A DNA stretch of 64,000 bases from Rhodospirillales bacterium (lineage in GTDB: Bacteria; Pseudomonadota; Alphaproteobacteria; Rhodospirillales; Defluviicoccaceae). The translations under genes and the position numbers were made by a program. The stretch is taken from positions 62,001 through 126,000 of the forward strand of contig JADJXQ010000008.1 in the NCBI GenBank assembly GCA_016710335.1, in the 5' to 3' direction. The first letter of the stretch is position 1, and every line of letters begins with the position of its first letter. Positions 7,270-16,283 of this stretch are shown here, in pieces. Below the pieces are notes generated by a model, which had not been told where the DNA came from, ran no database searches, and saw only the letters and a program-made list of their open reading frames with translations.

Positions 7270-9997
7270 TCAGGCCGCTGCGGTTTGCGCGGTGACATGG
7301 GAGAGGAGCGTGTCCACGACGCTCCGGTCGAATTTCGCGACGTAGTCGGTGAAGCCGGCGGCGCGGCCGCGCTCGAAGTCCTTGACGGTCGCATGACTGG
7401 ACAACGCGATCATCGGCAGAGACGCCCATCGCGGATCCTTGCGCACTTCTTTCGCAAACTCGAAGCCGTCCATGCCCGGCATTTCGATGTCGCTGACGAT
7501 GACGTCGAACATCATGCCCTTCTCCCGCAGCTTGAGGGCGGCAGCGGCGTCGGCGACGGGTGTGGCCCGGCAACCCGAGGCTTCCAGCTTCGGCATGAGG
7601 AGATTGCGAAAGAAGGCGCTGTCGTCGACCAGCAACAACCGCGGATGTGCAACCGACTCGCCGACCGGCGGACCCGCCATCGTGCCGAACCAGTCGTGGA
7701 ACGCCATGGTCACGTAGTGCGACAAGTCGATCACGTCCGTCGCCCTTCCGCCGACGATGGCGCTGCCGATCACGCCCTCGCCTTCGGCGGCGAGATCCAT
7801 GTGAAGGCGTTCCTCCACGATGTCGAGAATCTCATCGACGACCAGGCCCATCGCCTGGTCACCATCGACGAACACCAGCACCGGCTGGCGGCCACTGCTC
7901 GGCCATTCATGATGGGGAGCGCACGGGATGAGGGGCATCAGCCGCCCGCGGTATTGGATGAGGGCGCGTCCCTGGGAACGCTCGATGTCGGCGACGTCGA
8001 CTTCCTCCAGGCGGGCGACCAGTTCCAGCGGCACCGCCTTCGGCTCGCAACCGCCGGCCCGGAACAGCAGCAAGGGCACCACCTCGCTCCGCGTCGTCTG
8101 CGTCTTTTCGGGCGCCTGCGCCGCCCCCGTCGCCGCCGAGCCAGTTGCCGCGGCGATGCCGCTGGGATCGAGGATCATGATAACGCTGCCGTCGCCGAGG
8201 ATGGTGTTGCCCGAGTAGTACGGGATGTGGCGGAGAATAGGGGTCAGCGGCTTGACGACGATCTCCTCGGTATCGAACACGCCGTCGACCATCATGCCGA
8301 ACACGCACTCGCCGACCTGGGTGACGACGACGAAGCAGTTTCGGGTGCAATGGCTATCGCGGCCGGCGTCTTGCGGTTGATGAGCCGGCGCCAGGCGCTC
8401 ATCGACCCGCAGCAGCGCGCGCAGGTCGACCAACGGCAACAGCCGGTCGCGCAGCCGCAGCACCAACGCATCCTTGATGCGCTCGATCCGCGTTTCGCTT
8501 CCGGCAGACGTGCGTACCAACTCGAGGACGTTGATCTGCGGCAGCGCGAAGTGCTGGCCGCCGCAGTTTACGATCAGCGCCGAGACGATCGCGAGCGTCA
8601 GCGGGATCTTGATGGTGAAGGTGACGCCCTTCCCCGCCACCGATTTCAGATCGACGGTGCCGCCGATCTTCTCGATGTTGGTGCGCACCACGTCCATGCC
8701 GACGCCGCGGCCCGACACGTTGGAGACGACGGCGGCGGTGGAAAAGCCGGCGCGGAAGATGGTGCAGGATCTGCTGGTCGGGCATGGCCTCCAGCTCCGC
8801 CTCGCTCGCCAGCCCCTTTTCGATGATCTTCTGGCAGATGCGCCCAAGGTCGAGGCCTCTGCCGTCGTCGGCGATCTGAATGATGATGTGGCCGCCTTCG
8901 TGGTAGGCTTTCAGTGTGATGGAGCCGGCCTCCGGCTTCCCCGCCTTGATGCGGTCCGCCGGCAACTCGATGCCGTGGTCGGCGGAGTTGCGCACCATGT
9001 GGGTAAGCGGATCCTTGATCAGCTCCAGGATCTGGCGATCAAGTTCGGTGTCGGCGCCCATCATGCGGAGTTCGATCCGCCGCCCGGTCTCGACGGCAAG
9101 ATCGCGAACGATGCGGGGCAGCTTGGCCCAGGCGTTGCCGATCGGCTGCATGCGCGTCTTCATGACGCCTTCCTGCAGGTCGGTGGTGATGTGGCTGAGC
9201 CGCTGCAGGGGGGTGACGAACTCGCTGTCGTCCCTCGCGCGCACCATCTGCAGGAGCTGGTTGCGGGTCAGCACCAGCTCGCCGACCAGGTTCATCAGCT
9301 TTTCCAGGGTGTCGACCGGCACGCGGATGCTCTGGGCGGCGACGCCCGGATCCCGCGCCTCGCCTTGCGCCGGCGCACTCGCCCCGTCGCCGTCGCTCCC
9401 GGCGGGCGGCGATGGGGCTGCGTCGAGCGGCGCGGCGTGGAGTTCCCTTGCCATCGCGGCGGCAATGTCGGCTTCGCTCGCCGCCTGCACACCGGCCGCC
9501 TCCGCTTCCATGACCTCTGCGAGCAACTCCGCCGCCACCGGAAAGCCGCCCGACGACGTCATCGGCGCATCAACGGTCATGGCGGAGGGCGGCGGCGGTG
9601 CGGACGCGGCGGTGGCAAGGCTGCCTCCGGCCGCGGCATTGAGGGCATCGATCAGCGCCGAATCGTCGCCGTCCGGTTCGACGCCGGCCTCTTCCAGGCC
9701 GGTCAGGAGGCCGCGGATGGCGTCCATGCAGGCAAGGATGAGGGTCACTGCCGGCGGTGTCACCTCCAGTTCGCCATCGCGGAACTTGCCGAGCACGTTC
9801 TCGCCGGCGTGGGCCACGGCTTCCAGGCGCGGCAGGCCGAGGAAGCCGGAGGTGCCCTTGATGGTGTGAACCAGGCGGAAGATGTTGCCGAGAATGGTGG
9901 CGTCGTTGGGGTTGCGCTCGAGGTTGACCAAAGCCATGTCGAGCATCGCCAGGTTTTCCGTGGTCTCGGTCAGAAACTCAGACAGAAGATCATCCAT
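7270..9997 (-). pseudogene. cheA: Hybrid chemotaxis histidine kinase CheA, frameshifted as read
   Basis: Two overlapping frames together make one CheA. The first frame starts with MDDLLSEFLTET. It carries the Hpt domain (phospho-His in VHTIKGTSGF), the dimerisation and kinase regions (HMVRNSADHGIE, DDGRGLD), and loses homology after about codon 410. Homology resumes in another frame at IFRAGFSTA and continues through the GRGVGMDVV motif, CheW-like regulatory segments and a C-terminal receiver (VIVSDIEMPGMDG). The span is 2728 bases, so adding two bases or removing one at about 8758-8768 would restore roughly 909 codons. The break sits in the ATP-binding domain, so the protein as written should be inactive. 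There is no homopolymer or slippery heptamer at the site. A sequencing or assembly error is possible because the rest of the gene and operon is intact. Confidence 0.85.
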
Positions 9998-10244
9998 GCC
10001 CGCGCCGCCCTTGAATTTTCGAAAGCAGGCGCCGCCGAAAGAGCACTGCCTGCACGACCGACCATAGCCACGAGAGGTTACGATTCGGTGTGTCCCCACA
10101 CTGCTTGGGCGCCGCCTGGGGCTTGGCGCTGATCGGGCGCTGACGGTTCCGAATGGCGGGCACCCGCTCTTCCCTTTGAGGCAGAACCACTACATTCGCG
10201 CATGCCCGCGCCCGGGGTGGCGCTACGCAACGAAAGGGTCCTCC

Positions 10245-11801
10245 ATGAAAATCTCCTTCACATCCGCTGCTCTGCCCGAAGCCGGTGTTGTCGTGGTCGG
10301 GGTTCTCGACGGGCGGGCGTTGACGCCGTCCGCCGTGGCGCTTGATGACCGCCTCGGCGGGATTCTGAGACGCGCGATGGAAGCGAGCCGCTTTCAGGGC
10401 AAGAAGGATCAGAGCCTGGCGGTAGTGGCGCCGGGAAACTCGCGCCTCGATCGAGTGGTGCTGCTGGGGATGGGCGAGGGCAAGGACCTGAATGGGGCGG
10501 CGGCGGAGGCTCTGGGCGGGCGCCTCCACGGCGCGGTCTCCGGCAACGGCGACAAGGAGGTCACGGTCGCGGTCGATGGCGTCGATGGATGCCCGCTGAG
10601 CGCGGGAGAACTGGCGGCGCACATGGCGGTGGGCGCCCGGCTGCGCTCGTATCGCTTCGACAAATACCGGACCAAGGAAAAGCCCGAGGACAAGCCGACG
10701 CTGACGGCGCTGGCTTTCGGTTGCGAGGAGTCCGAGCGTGCCGCTGCGCTCTACGGGCCGCTCGACAAGGTGGTCGATGGCGTGTTCCTGACCCGCAACC
10801 TGGTCTCCGAGCCCTCCAACATCATCTATCCCGAGACCCTTGCGGCGGAGGCCAAGGCGCTGGAGGCGCTGGGGGTTGAGGTGGAGGTGCTCGACGTCAA
10901 GGAGATGCGCAAGCTCGGCATGGGCGCCCTGCTCGGCGTCGGCCAGGGCAGCGCGCGCGAGTCGCAGCTCGCGGTGATGCAGTGGCACGGCGCCGGCTCC
11001 CACAAGGGCAAGGGCAAGGACAAAGACAAGAAGGGCGACAAGGGGGGCAAGGACGGCAGCGCCGCGGCGGGTCCGATCGCCTTCGTCGGCAAGGGGGTCA
11101 CGTTCGACACCGGCGGCATCTCCATCAAGCCGTCGGCCGGCATGGAGGAGATGAAGTACGACATGGCCGGGGCCGGCACGGTCATCGGGCTGATGAAGGC
11201 TTTGGCGGGACGCAGGGCCAAGGTCAACGTCGTCGGCGTCGTCGGCCTGGTGGAGAACATGCCGTCCGGCACCGCGCAGCGGCCGGGCGACATCGTCACC
11301 TCGATGTCGGGACAGACCATCGAGGTCATCAACACCGACGCCGAGGGGCGGCTGGTGCTGGCCGACGCCCTCTGGTACACCCAGGACCGCTTCAAGCCGC
11401 GGGCGATGATCGACTTGGCGACCCTCACCGGCGCCATCGTCATCGCACTCGGCAGCCATCACGCCGGGGTGTTCAGCAACGACGACGCCCTGTTCGGCCG
11501 TCTGGCCGGCGCCGCGGCGGCGGTAGGCGAGCCCGTGTGGCGGATGCCGCTCGGCGAGGAGTACGACAAGGCGATCAAGTCCGACGCTGCCGACATGAAG
11601 AACGTCGGCAACCGCGCCGCCGGCAGCATCACCGCCGCCCAGTTCCTGCAGCGCTTTGTCAAGGACACGGCCTGGGCCCACATCGACATCGCCGGCATGG
11701 CGTGGACCAAGGAGACGCGCGACGTGATCCCCAAGGGCGCCACCGGCTACGGCGTCCGCCTGCTCGACCGCCTGATCGCCGAGCACTACGAGGAGAAGTG
11801 A
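10245..11801 (+). CDS. pepA: Leucyl aminopeptidase PepA (M17)
   Basis: 518 residues. Cytosolic two-metal aminopeptidase that removes N-terminal residues. The M17 signature NTDAEGRL is near residue 363, and the metal-binding KGVTFDTGG motif near residue 282. The start MKISFTSAAL follows AAAGG. An unusual Gly/Lys/Asp-rich insert (about residues 253-276, repeated K-G-K-D units) lies just before the catalytic domain, where family members usually have only a short linker. Transcription diverges from cheA across about 250 bases with no gene. holC follows after 17 bases. Confidence 0.95.
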   Translation: MKISFTSAALPEAGVVVVGVLDGRALTPSAVALDDRLGGILRRAMEASRFQGKKDQSLAVVAPGNSRLDRVVLLGMGEGKDLNGAAAEALGGRLHGAVSGNGDKEVTVAVDGVDGCPLSAGELAAHMAVGARLRSYRFDKYRTKEKPEDKPTLTALAFGCEESERAAALYGPLDKVVDGVFLTRNLVSEPSNIIYPETLAAEAKALEALGVEVEVLDVKEMRKLGMGALLGVGQGSARESQLAVMQWHGAGSHKGKGKDKDKKGDKGGKDGSAAAGPIAFVGKGVTFDTGGISIKPSAGMEEMKYDMAGAGTVIGLMKALAGRRAKVNVVGVVGLVENMPSGTAQRPGDIVTSMSGQTIEVINTDAEGRLVLADALWYTQDRFKPRAMIDLATLTGAIVIALGSHHAGVFSNDDALFGRLAGAAAAVGEPVWRMPLGEEYDKAIKSDAADMKNVGNRAAGSITAAQFLQRFVKDTAWAHIDIAGMAWTKETRDVIPKGATGYGVRLLDRLIAEHYEEK

Positions 11802-11818
11802 GAGGCGCAGTCAGCGCC

Positions 11819-12268
11819 ATGACCGAGGTGGCGTTTTATCATCTGCAGAAGGCGACGCTGGAGACAGTGTTGCCGAAGCTGCTGGAGAAGACGCTCGGCG
11901 TCGGCAAGCGCGCGTTGGTCATCGCCGGCTCGGAGGAGCGGGTCGAGGCGTTGGCGCAGCATCTATGGACGTACGACGCGGGGTCGTGGCTGCCGCACGG
12001 CACCGCTCTCGACGGCTTTCCCGAAGATCAGCCGATCTGGCTGACCAGCCGCGACGACGCGCCCAACGGCGCCGGCTTCCTGTTCCTGACCGACGGCGTC
12101 GACAGCCAGCGTCTCGAGGCGTTCGAGCGCTGCTTCGACCTGTTCGACGGCAACGATGAGAATGCGGTGGTGGCGGCACGGCAACGCTGGACCGCGCGCA
12201 AGGCCGCCGGCCATGCGGTCACCTACTGGCAGCAGTCGGCGAACGGGCGATGGGAGCAGAAGGCGTGA
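11819..12268 (+). CDS. holC: DNA polymerase III subunit chi (HolC)
   Basis: 149 residues, the usual size. HolC links the clamp loader to single-strand DNA-binding protein during replication. The sequence has the family pattern: start EVAFYHLQ, a LVIAGSEERVEALAQHLWTY stretch, then SWLPHG, DQPIWLT and GAGFLFLTDG. It lies 17 bases after pepA on the same strand; the pepA-holC order is common in proteobacteria and supports the call. The ATG was chosen because homology begins directly there. Confidence 0.95.
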   Translation: MTEVAFYHLQKATLETVLPKLLEKTLGVGKRALVIAGSEERVEALAQHLWTYDAGSWLPHGTALDGFPEDQPIWLTSRDDAPNGAGFLFLTDGVDSQRLEAFERCFDLFDGNDENAVVAARQRWTARKAAGHAVTYWQQSANGRWEQKA

Positions 12269-12285
12269 CGGCTAGAGCCGGCCGC

Positions 12286-12336
12286 ACTCGGGCCTTTGAC
12301 AAACTCGGGCTTTCGACAAACTCGGGCCTTTGACGA
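12286..12336 (+). repeat. Three tandem 17-base repeats
   Basis: Three adjacent copies of a 17-base unit (consensus ACTCGGGCCTTTGACAA) with one to three differences between copies, just downstream of holC. The core resembles the dispersed CTTCGACAAGCTC-type element common between genes in proteobacteria, which also occurs in related form near 14392 and 50875. No hairpin with a T-run was seen, so it is not an obvious terminator. Confidence 0.75.
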
Positions 12337-12411
12337 AGACGTGATTTTGCGCAGCTAAGTCCCTCACTTATATCCGAGGCAGTGGTGCTTGCCTGATATG
12401 AGGAGACATTG

Positions 12412-12915
12412 ATGATGAGCAGACGATCGTTGATGGCCGCCGGGCTTGCCGCGGTTGGCGGCGCCGCTGCCGCCAAGTGGCTCGGCTCAAGCGGAGATGC
12501 GGCGGCGGCCGCGACGGAAGGCGGCGAGTTCGAGGTGACCCACACCGAGGCGGAATGGCGGCAACGCCTGACGCCCGAACAGTTCCGCATCCTCCGTGAG
12601 CACGGCACCGAGCGCGCCGGGTCGAGCCCCCTCGACAAGCAGTACGGGGCCGGCACGTACCATTGCGCCGGATGCGACCAGGCGCTGTTCGCGTCGGAGA
12701 CCAAATTCGACAGCGGCACCGGCTGGCCCAGCTTCTACGCGCCCATCGACGGCGCCATCGGCACGTCGGAGGACCGGACGCTGTGGATGGTGCGGACGGA
12801 GGTGCACTGCAGCCGCTGCGGCGGCCATCTCGGCCATGTGTTCGAAGACGGTCCGCCGCCGACCGGGCTCCGCTACTGCATGAACGGCGCCGCGCTCACT
12901 TTCGAGGCCGCCTGA
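12412..12915 (+). CDS. msrB: Exported peptide-methionine (R)-S-oxide reductase MsrB
   Basis: About 167 residues. Reduces methionine-R-sulfoxide in proteins. The N-terminus (SRRSLMAAGLAAV) is a twin-arginine-type signal, so the enzyme is probably periplasmic, unlike cytosolic MsrB. Two zinc-binding CxxC pairs (CAGC and CSRC), the GTGWPSF motif and the catalytic Cys in RYCMNG are all present. AGGAG lies six bases before the chosen ATG; a second ATG follows in frame. No msrA lies nearby. About 160 bases of sequence without a gene follow. Confidence 0.93.
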   Translation: MMSRRSLMAAGLAAVGGAAAAKWLGSSGDAAAAATEGGEFEVTHTEAEWRQRLTPEQFRILREHGTERAGSSPLDKQYGAGTYHCAGCDQALFASETKFDSGTGWPSFYAPIDGAIGTSEDRTLWMVRTEVHCSRCGGHLGHVFEDGPPPTGLRYCMNGAALTFEAA

Positions 12916-13074
12916 TCGCCGAACGGCCTGGAAATGCACGGTTTTTGGCCGGTCGTGATCGCTTTCGACCAGGTCATCGCCGCTTAACCTGTTGATAACG
13001 CCGGCTTTGTGTCCGAATCGCGCGCGGCGATGTATGCGGATGTATGCGAATGTACTCCGTCGGCGGCTTTTGGC

Positions 13075-13482
13075 TCAAAGTGCGCCGGAACCGGCGGGCT
13101 GCTCACGGGTGTCCTGCAGCGCCTCCATGGTGCGGTCTACCAGCGGCTCGAAGACCGGGCATTTCCGGGCGAAATCCTCTTTGACATCGCTGTCGTAGAC
13201 GGCGCGACCGAGCTCGAAGCGGCGCCGCTGCTCCGTCTCCGGCATGCCGGCGAAGTCGCCGAGGGCGTTGCCGGCGCGCACGAAGCGGCGCGCCAGCCGG
13301 TGATAGTGGGCCTGCTCCTGACCAGCCTTGTCGCGGGCCAGGCGTTCCAGATAGCCTCCGCACTGCAGTAACGCCGCCGATGGACTCGCCGGCGTTGCGC
13401 TTACGGAGGTCGCGAATGTCGTCGCGGCGGCAAGCGCCAGGGCAACGATTAGAACCGCAATGATGCGTTGGGAACTGGTCAA
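13075..13482 (-). CDS. Small exported protein of unknown function
   Basis: 135 residues from a TTG start supported by AAAGGAG five bases upstream. The longer frame to 13620 lacks such support and its extra residues look non-coding. A signal peptide (IIAVLIVALALAAATTF) is followed by a mature part rich in Arg, Glu and Ala with two Cys (LLQCGGYLERLA and ARKCPVF) that could pair. The mature part looks helical. No family was recognised. It lies at the left border of the decayed accessory patch. Confidence 0.65.
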   Translation of the reverse strand: MTSSQRIIAVLIVALALAAATTFATSVSATPASPSAALLQCGGYLERLARDKAGQEQAHYHRLARRFVRAGNALGDFAGMPETEQRRRFELGRAVYDSDVKEDFARKCPVFEPLVDRTMEALQDTREQPAGSGAL

Positions 13483-13653
13483 GCCGGACTCCTTTCCGCC
13501 TTGGGGTTGCAGGAAACCGCGGCATCCAGGGTTTTTATTCGGTCCGGGTGGTGTGGCGCCGAAGCGAGGCTGTGTCCCGGCGCAGCACCCGACTCGGGTT
13601 ATATAACCCATACGGGTCATTATTCAACACCGGCGTCGACTCAGGGCGTCGCC

Positions 13654-14030
13654 CTACGCGGTTGCGGCTTTGCGCGCGAGGGTAAGCGGCAGGTCCAACT
13701 CCACGCGATCATGCATGACCTTGGGTGTGATGCGACCGCGCTCGCCCCGTTCAAGACGGACCAAGCCATAGCCTTCCATCGTGCGTAGCGTGCGCGACAG
13801 GTTGGACTTGCCTTTGCCGGTGATACGCGCGAGTTCGTCGAGCGAGCCTGGCGCTTTCTCGGCGATGACGCGCAGCAGTTCGCGATTGCCGGCCGACAGG
13901 ACCTTGGCGAAGGACTCGGTGGACGTGAACCACACCTCAGGCTCGTCGGCTTCGATGCGCCGCGCGCCACGTCCATAGTGCGCGCTTTCATGCAGTCGTA
14001 GCTCGCGATGCCAACTTTCAAGGTGGTCAT
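13654..14030 (-). pseudogene. TumA-like (HVO_A0114 family) HTH antitoxin, frameshifted
   Basis: The first 25 codons (starts MTTLKVGIASYDCMKARTM, ends DVARGA) match the N-terminus typical of HVO_A0114-family DNA-binding antitoxins. Homology then jumps to another frame at about 13950-13965 and continues as EADEPEVWFTSTESFAKVLS and a winged helix-turn-helix (LARITGKGKSNLSRTLRTME). The span of 377 bases is one short of a multiple of three, so a single-base deletion explains the break. A GTG at 13935 could still start a 93-residue piece holding the whole DNA-binding domain. The start overlaps the toxin remnant upstream by ATGA, as in intact pairs. The family name is from memory of the proteins. 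Confidence 0.7.
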
Positions 14031-14168
14031 GGGATCACTCCTCTCTCGCGTACAACTGCGTCCACCGTCGTCCAGAAGTCGGCGAGCAAGGTCGCGCCGT
14101 CCCGGTACTCGTAGACCCTGGTCCTCCGGGTCCAACACGAGAACCTGCCCATCGAGATCGAGCAGCAC
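14027..14168 (-). pseudogene. Remnant of a TumE-family (DUF6516) toxin
   Basis: Two pieces of a TumE-like protein survive. The first, in one frame, reads VLLDLDGQVLVLDPE and resembles the N-terminus of the family. The second, in another frame, reads YRDGATLLADFWTTVDAVV and resembles the C-terminus. The middle of the protein (roughly 60-70 residues in relatives) is missing and the frames do not agree, so an internal deletion has destroyed the toxin. The remnant stop overlaps the start of the TumA-like gene. The match was made by eye from memory of the family, so it is moderately sure. Confidence 0.6.
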
Positions 14169-14446
14169 ATCAAGGGTCGGGCCACCGGCTCCGTCACTGC
14201 ATAAGGTTATCTCACTGAAGCAACCGTAACAGGAGACGGTTCCCGACAGCCTCCAGCCCAGGCCATTGTTTTTTTGGGAACCAAAGCGACAGACGGAAAG
14301 GGGCGGCTCCTCATTTCGCGGCATGCAGTTCAGGCGTAACGCTGCCGGAAAAATGAGGAATGACCCATTTTCCTTCAGGACGACACCTTACGCTGAGCTT
14401 GTCGAAGGGCGCGTTCCCCGGCGCGTGAACCCGCCGGTCTTGCGCC

Positions 14447-15949
14447 CTACTCGAACGTTGGCTGGCCGGGGCCGCCGACCTGCGTTGCCGACCACGCCGC
14501 CACGTCGTAGAGCCATCCGCCCAGGGTTTCGCCGCTGAGCGAGATCGCCCACCACAGCACGGCGCCGCCGCCGACGAGGAGGACGAGCGCAAACGCCACG
14601 GCGAACCAGAGCCAGGCAATGACGCCGCATCGCTGCCAGAAATGCGGCTCGCCTTCCAGCCAGCGCAGGATCGAGCCGCGGAATGGCATGGGCATCAGCA
14701 CCAGCGCCGTCAGCGCCAGAAGCAGATGCGCAGCCGTTGGGACCAGCGTCGAGAACAGCATCCCGGTCACCGGCAGGCCGGCGAGGATCGGGTCCACCTG
14801 CGCGGCTTCGAGGAACGGCTGCCAGACCACCGGCGGTCCGTTCAAGACATGGACGAAAAACCGGTTTCCGAGTTGCAGCGCCGCCGGCAGCGCCGCCGCG
14901 AGCGCCACCAGGAATCCGGCCGCGAGGACAGCGTCCACGGCGACGTGGACGGCCGCACCGGCGCGGCCGGTCCTGTCCACCAGATGCCGCATCAAGCGCC
15001 GACTCACCGCCCAAGACGGGAAGTCCAACACGGCATTGACCATGGGCAACAGACACCAGAAAGTGAGAAACTGGACGGCTACGGCTACTGCTACTGCTAC
15101 TGCTACTGCTACTGCTACGGATTCGCCTCCGGATACGGATAGGGCTCCGGATACGGATGCGGCTACGGCTACGGATCCGGCTAAGGCTAAGGCTAAGGCT
15201 ACGGCTAAGGCTACGGATCCGGCTACGGCTACGGCTACGCCTACGCCTACGGCTCCGGCTAAGGCTACGCCTACGGATCCGGCTCCGTCTCCGGCTAAGG
15301 CTACGGCTCGGGCTCCGGCTCCGGCTCCGCCTAAGGCTAAGGCTAAGGCTAAGGCTAAGGCTAAGGCTAAGGCTAATGCTCCGGTTAAGGCTAAAACGAC
15401 AAAAAACAGCCCAAGCAGCGAAGCAACCCAGCCGAGTTGAGCCTGTTGTCGCAGGTGGCGCACAATCCGCCTCGTCCACCTTTCCCGGAGTCGTAAAACC
15501 CAGAAGCCGAACAGACCCATTACAATTACTAAGAGCGAGGAAAGCACCCGACCCCAAACCGACGCCCCTTCTCGCAACAATGGTTCACTGAGAAGCGTTC
15601 CCGGTCCTGCGAGAATCCACCCGACTAAAAAGAAAAAAACCGGATAGATCAAGGACAGCACAAGACATCGGTCGAACGCCCGCCATGACCATGGGGGTCC
15701 GAAGAACGTATCGAGGCGTTTCAGTCCCCAGGAAACGCCGCTGAGATACTGGTCCCACCCCCGCGGCCGTTTCAGCCAGGCGGCGAGAGCGACGCGGGCT
15801 CCCTGCTCGCTGATGCCTTTCAACAGAAGCCCGGAAATCGCGGTCGCGAGAGCGACAACGAAGGTCGCGAGAGCGAGAACGAAACCAAGCACAGTCACCC
15901 AGTCGGTGACCGACCAACCCGCCGCGGTTTGCGCTGCGTTCGGCTCCAC
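14447..15949 (-). CDS. Multi-pass membrane protein with long Ala-Leu/Ala-Val dipeptide repeat
   Basis: About 500 residues from a GTG start (MEPNAAQTAAG) with an AGGGGGGAG ribosome-binding site; a longer GTG start at 16027 is less well supported. There are membrane segments near residues 18-45, 100-125 and 140-160. Residues 185-291 are then built of alternating Ala-Leu, Ala-Val, Ala-Gly and Val-Ala pairs encoded by a hexanucleotide array. Four more hydrophobic segments follow in the C-terminal half (for example LWFAVAFALVLLVGGG). The dipeptide tract is long enough for several membrane spans. No known family was recognised. It is flanked by a broken toxin-antitoxin pair and an hslU remnant. Confidence 0.7.
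   Translation of the reverse strand: MEPNAAQTAAGWSVTDWVTVLGFVLALATFVVALATAISGLLLKGISEQGARVALAAWLKRPRGWDQYLSGVSWGLKRLDTFFGPPWSWRAFDRCLVLSLIYPVFFFLVGWILAGPGTLLSEPLLREGASVWGRVLSSLLVIVMGLFGFWVLRLRERWTRRIVRHLRQQAQLGWVASLLGLFFVVLALTGALALALALALALALALGGAGAGARAVALAGDGAGSVGVALAGAVGVGVAVAVAGSVALAVALALALAGSVAVAASVSGALSVSGGESVAVAVAVAVAVAVAVQFLTFWCLLPMVNAVLDFPSWAVSRRLMRHLVDRTGRAGAAVHVAVDAVLAAGFLVALAAALPAALQLGNRFFVHVLNGPPVVWQPFLEAAQVDPILAGLPVTGMLFSTLVPTAAHLLLALTALVLMPMPFRGSILRWLEGEPHFWQRCGVIAWLWFAVAFALVLLVGGGAVLWWAISLSGETLGGWLYDVAAWSATQVGGPGQPTFE
15077..15395. repeat. Degenerate hexanucleotide repeat array inside a gene
   Basis: About 53 consecutive six-base units on the plus strand, mostly GCTAAG, GCTACG, GCTACT and GCTCCG with variants such as GATCCG and CCTACG. 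Identical units cluster (a run of GCTACT at the left and a long run of GCTAAG at the right), as expected from recent slippage. On the minus strand each unit encodes a dipeptide with Ala, so gain or loss of units keeps the reading frame. Confidence 0.95.
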
Positions 15950-16052
15950 GCGGCGCCTCTCCCCCCTTGCATGTTCGTCATGGCAATGCTTGTACACCGT
16001 CACGCGTGCCCGGCAAAGCGGCGCCACCTCAAGGAGTCAACGGGGAGCCAGC

Positions 16053-16211
16053 GCACGCCGCCTGCAGACGGTCCTGGAAAAGCTGGTCGAGGAGATCAGC
16101 TTCACGGCCTCCGAGCGCGGCGGCAAATCCGGGACGATCGACGCCACCGACGTCCGCGAGCGCGTCGGCGCACTCCCCAAAAGCGGCGACTTCTCCAAGT
16201 TCATTTTGTAG
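16053..16211 (+). pseudogene. hslU: 3' remnant of hslU (last 52 codons)
   Basis: The frame from ARRLQTVLEKLVEEISF to the end FSKFIL matches the C-terminal domain of HslU, the ATPase of the HslUV protease, whose family ends similarly (ARRLHTV...EEISF... DLSRFIL). Everything upstream (Walker motifs, I domain) is absent and the sequence before ARRL has no homology. There is no start or ribosome-binding site. It is therefore a truncated copy left by a deletion, duplication or integration event. The intact gene is presumably elsewhere. Confidence 0.85.
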
Positions 16212-16283
16212 GGCGCTTGATGCTCGACAGGGGTGGGGTTTGCGGGTACCTGTTATGCGGGGCGGAGACGGTTGGGGTGGGCG

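Noticed and set aside
8755..8770. Programmed frameshift in cheA
   Set aside because: No slippery heptamer, downstream pseudoknot or internal Shine-Dalgarno was seen, and CheA is not known to use one.
13030..13055. Ten-base ATGTATGCG direct repeats after msrB
   Set aside because: Two to three imperfect copies only; too short to call an element and no associated feature.
15077..15395. Possible CRISPR-like array
   Set aside because: The six-base units have no spacers, are inside a reading frame and code for regular dipeptides; it is a simple-sequence repeat.
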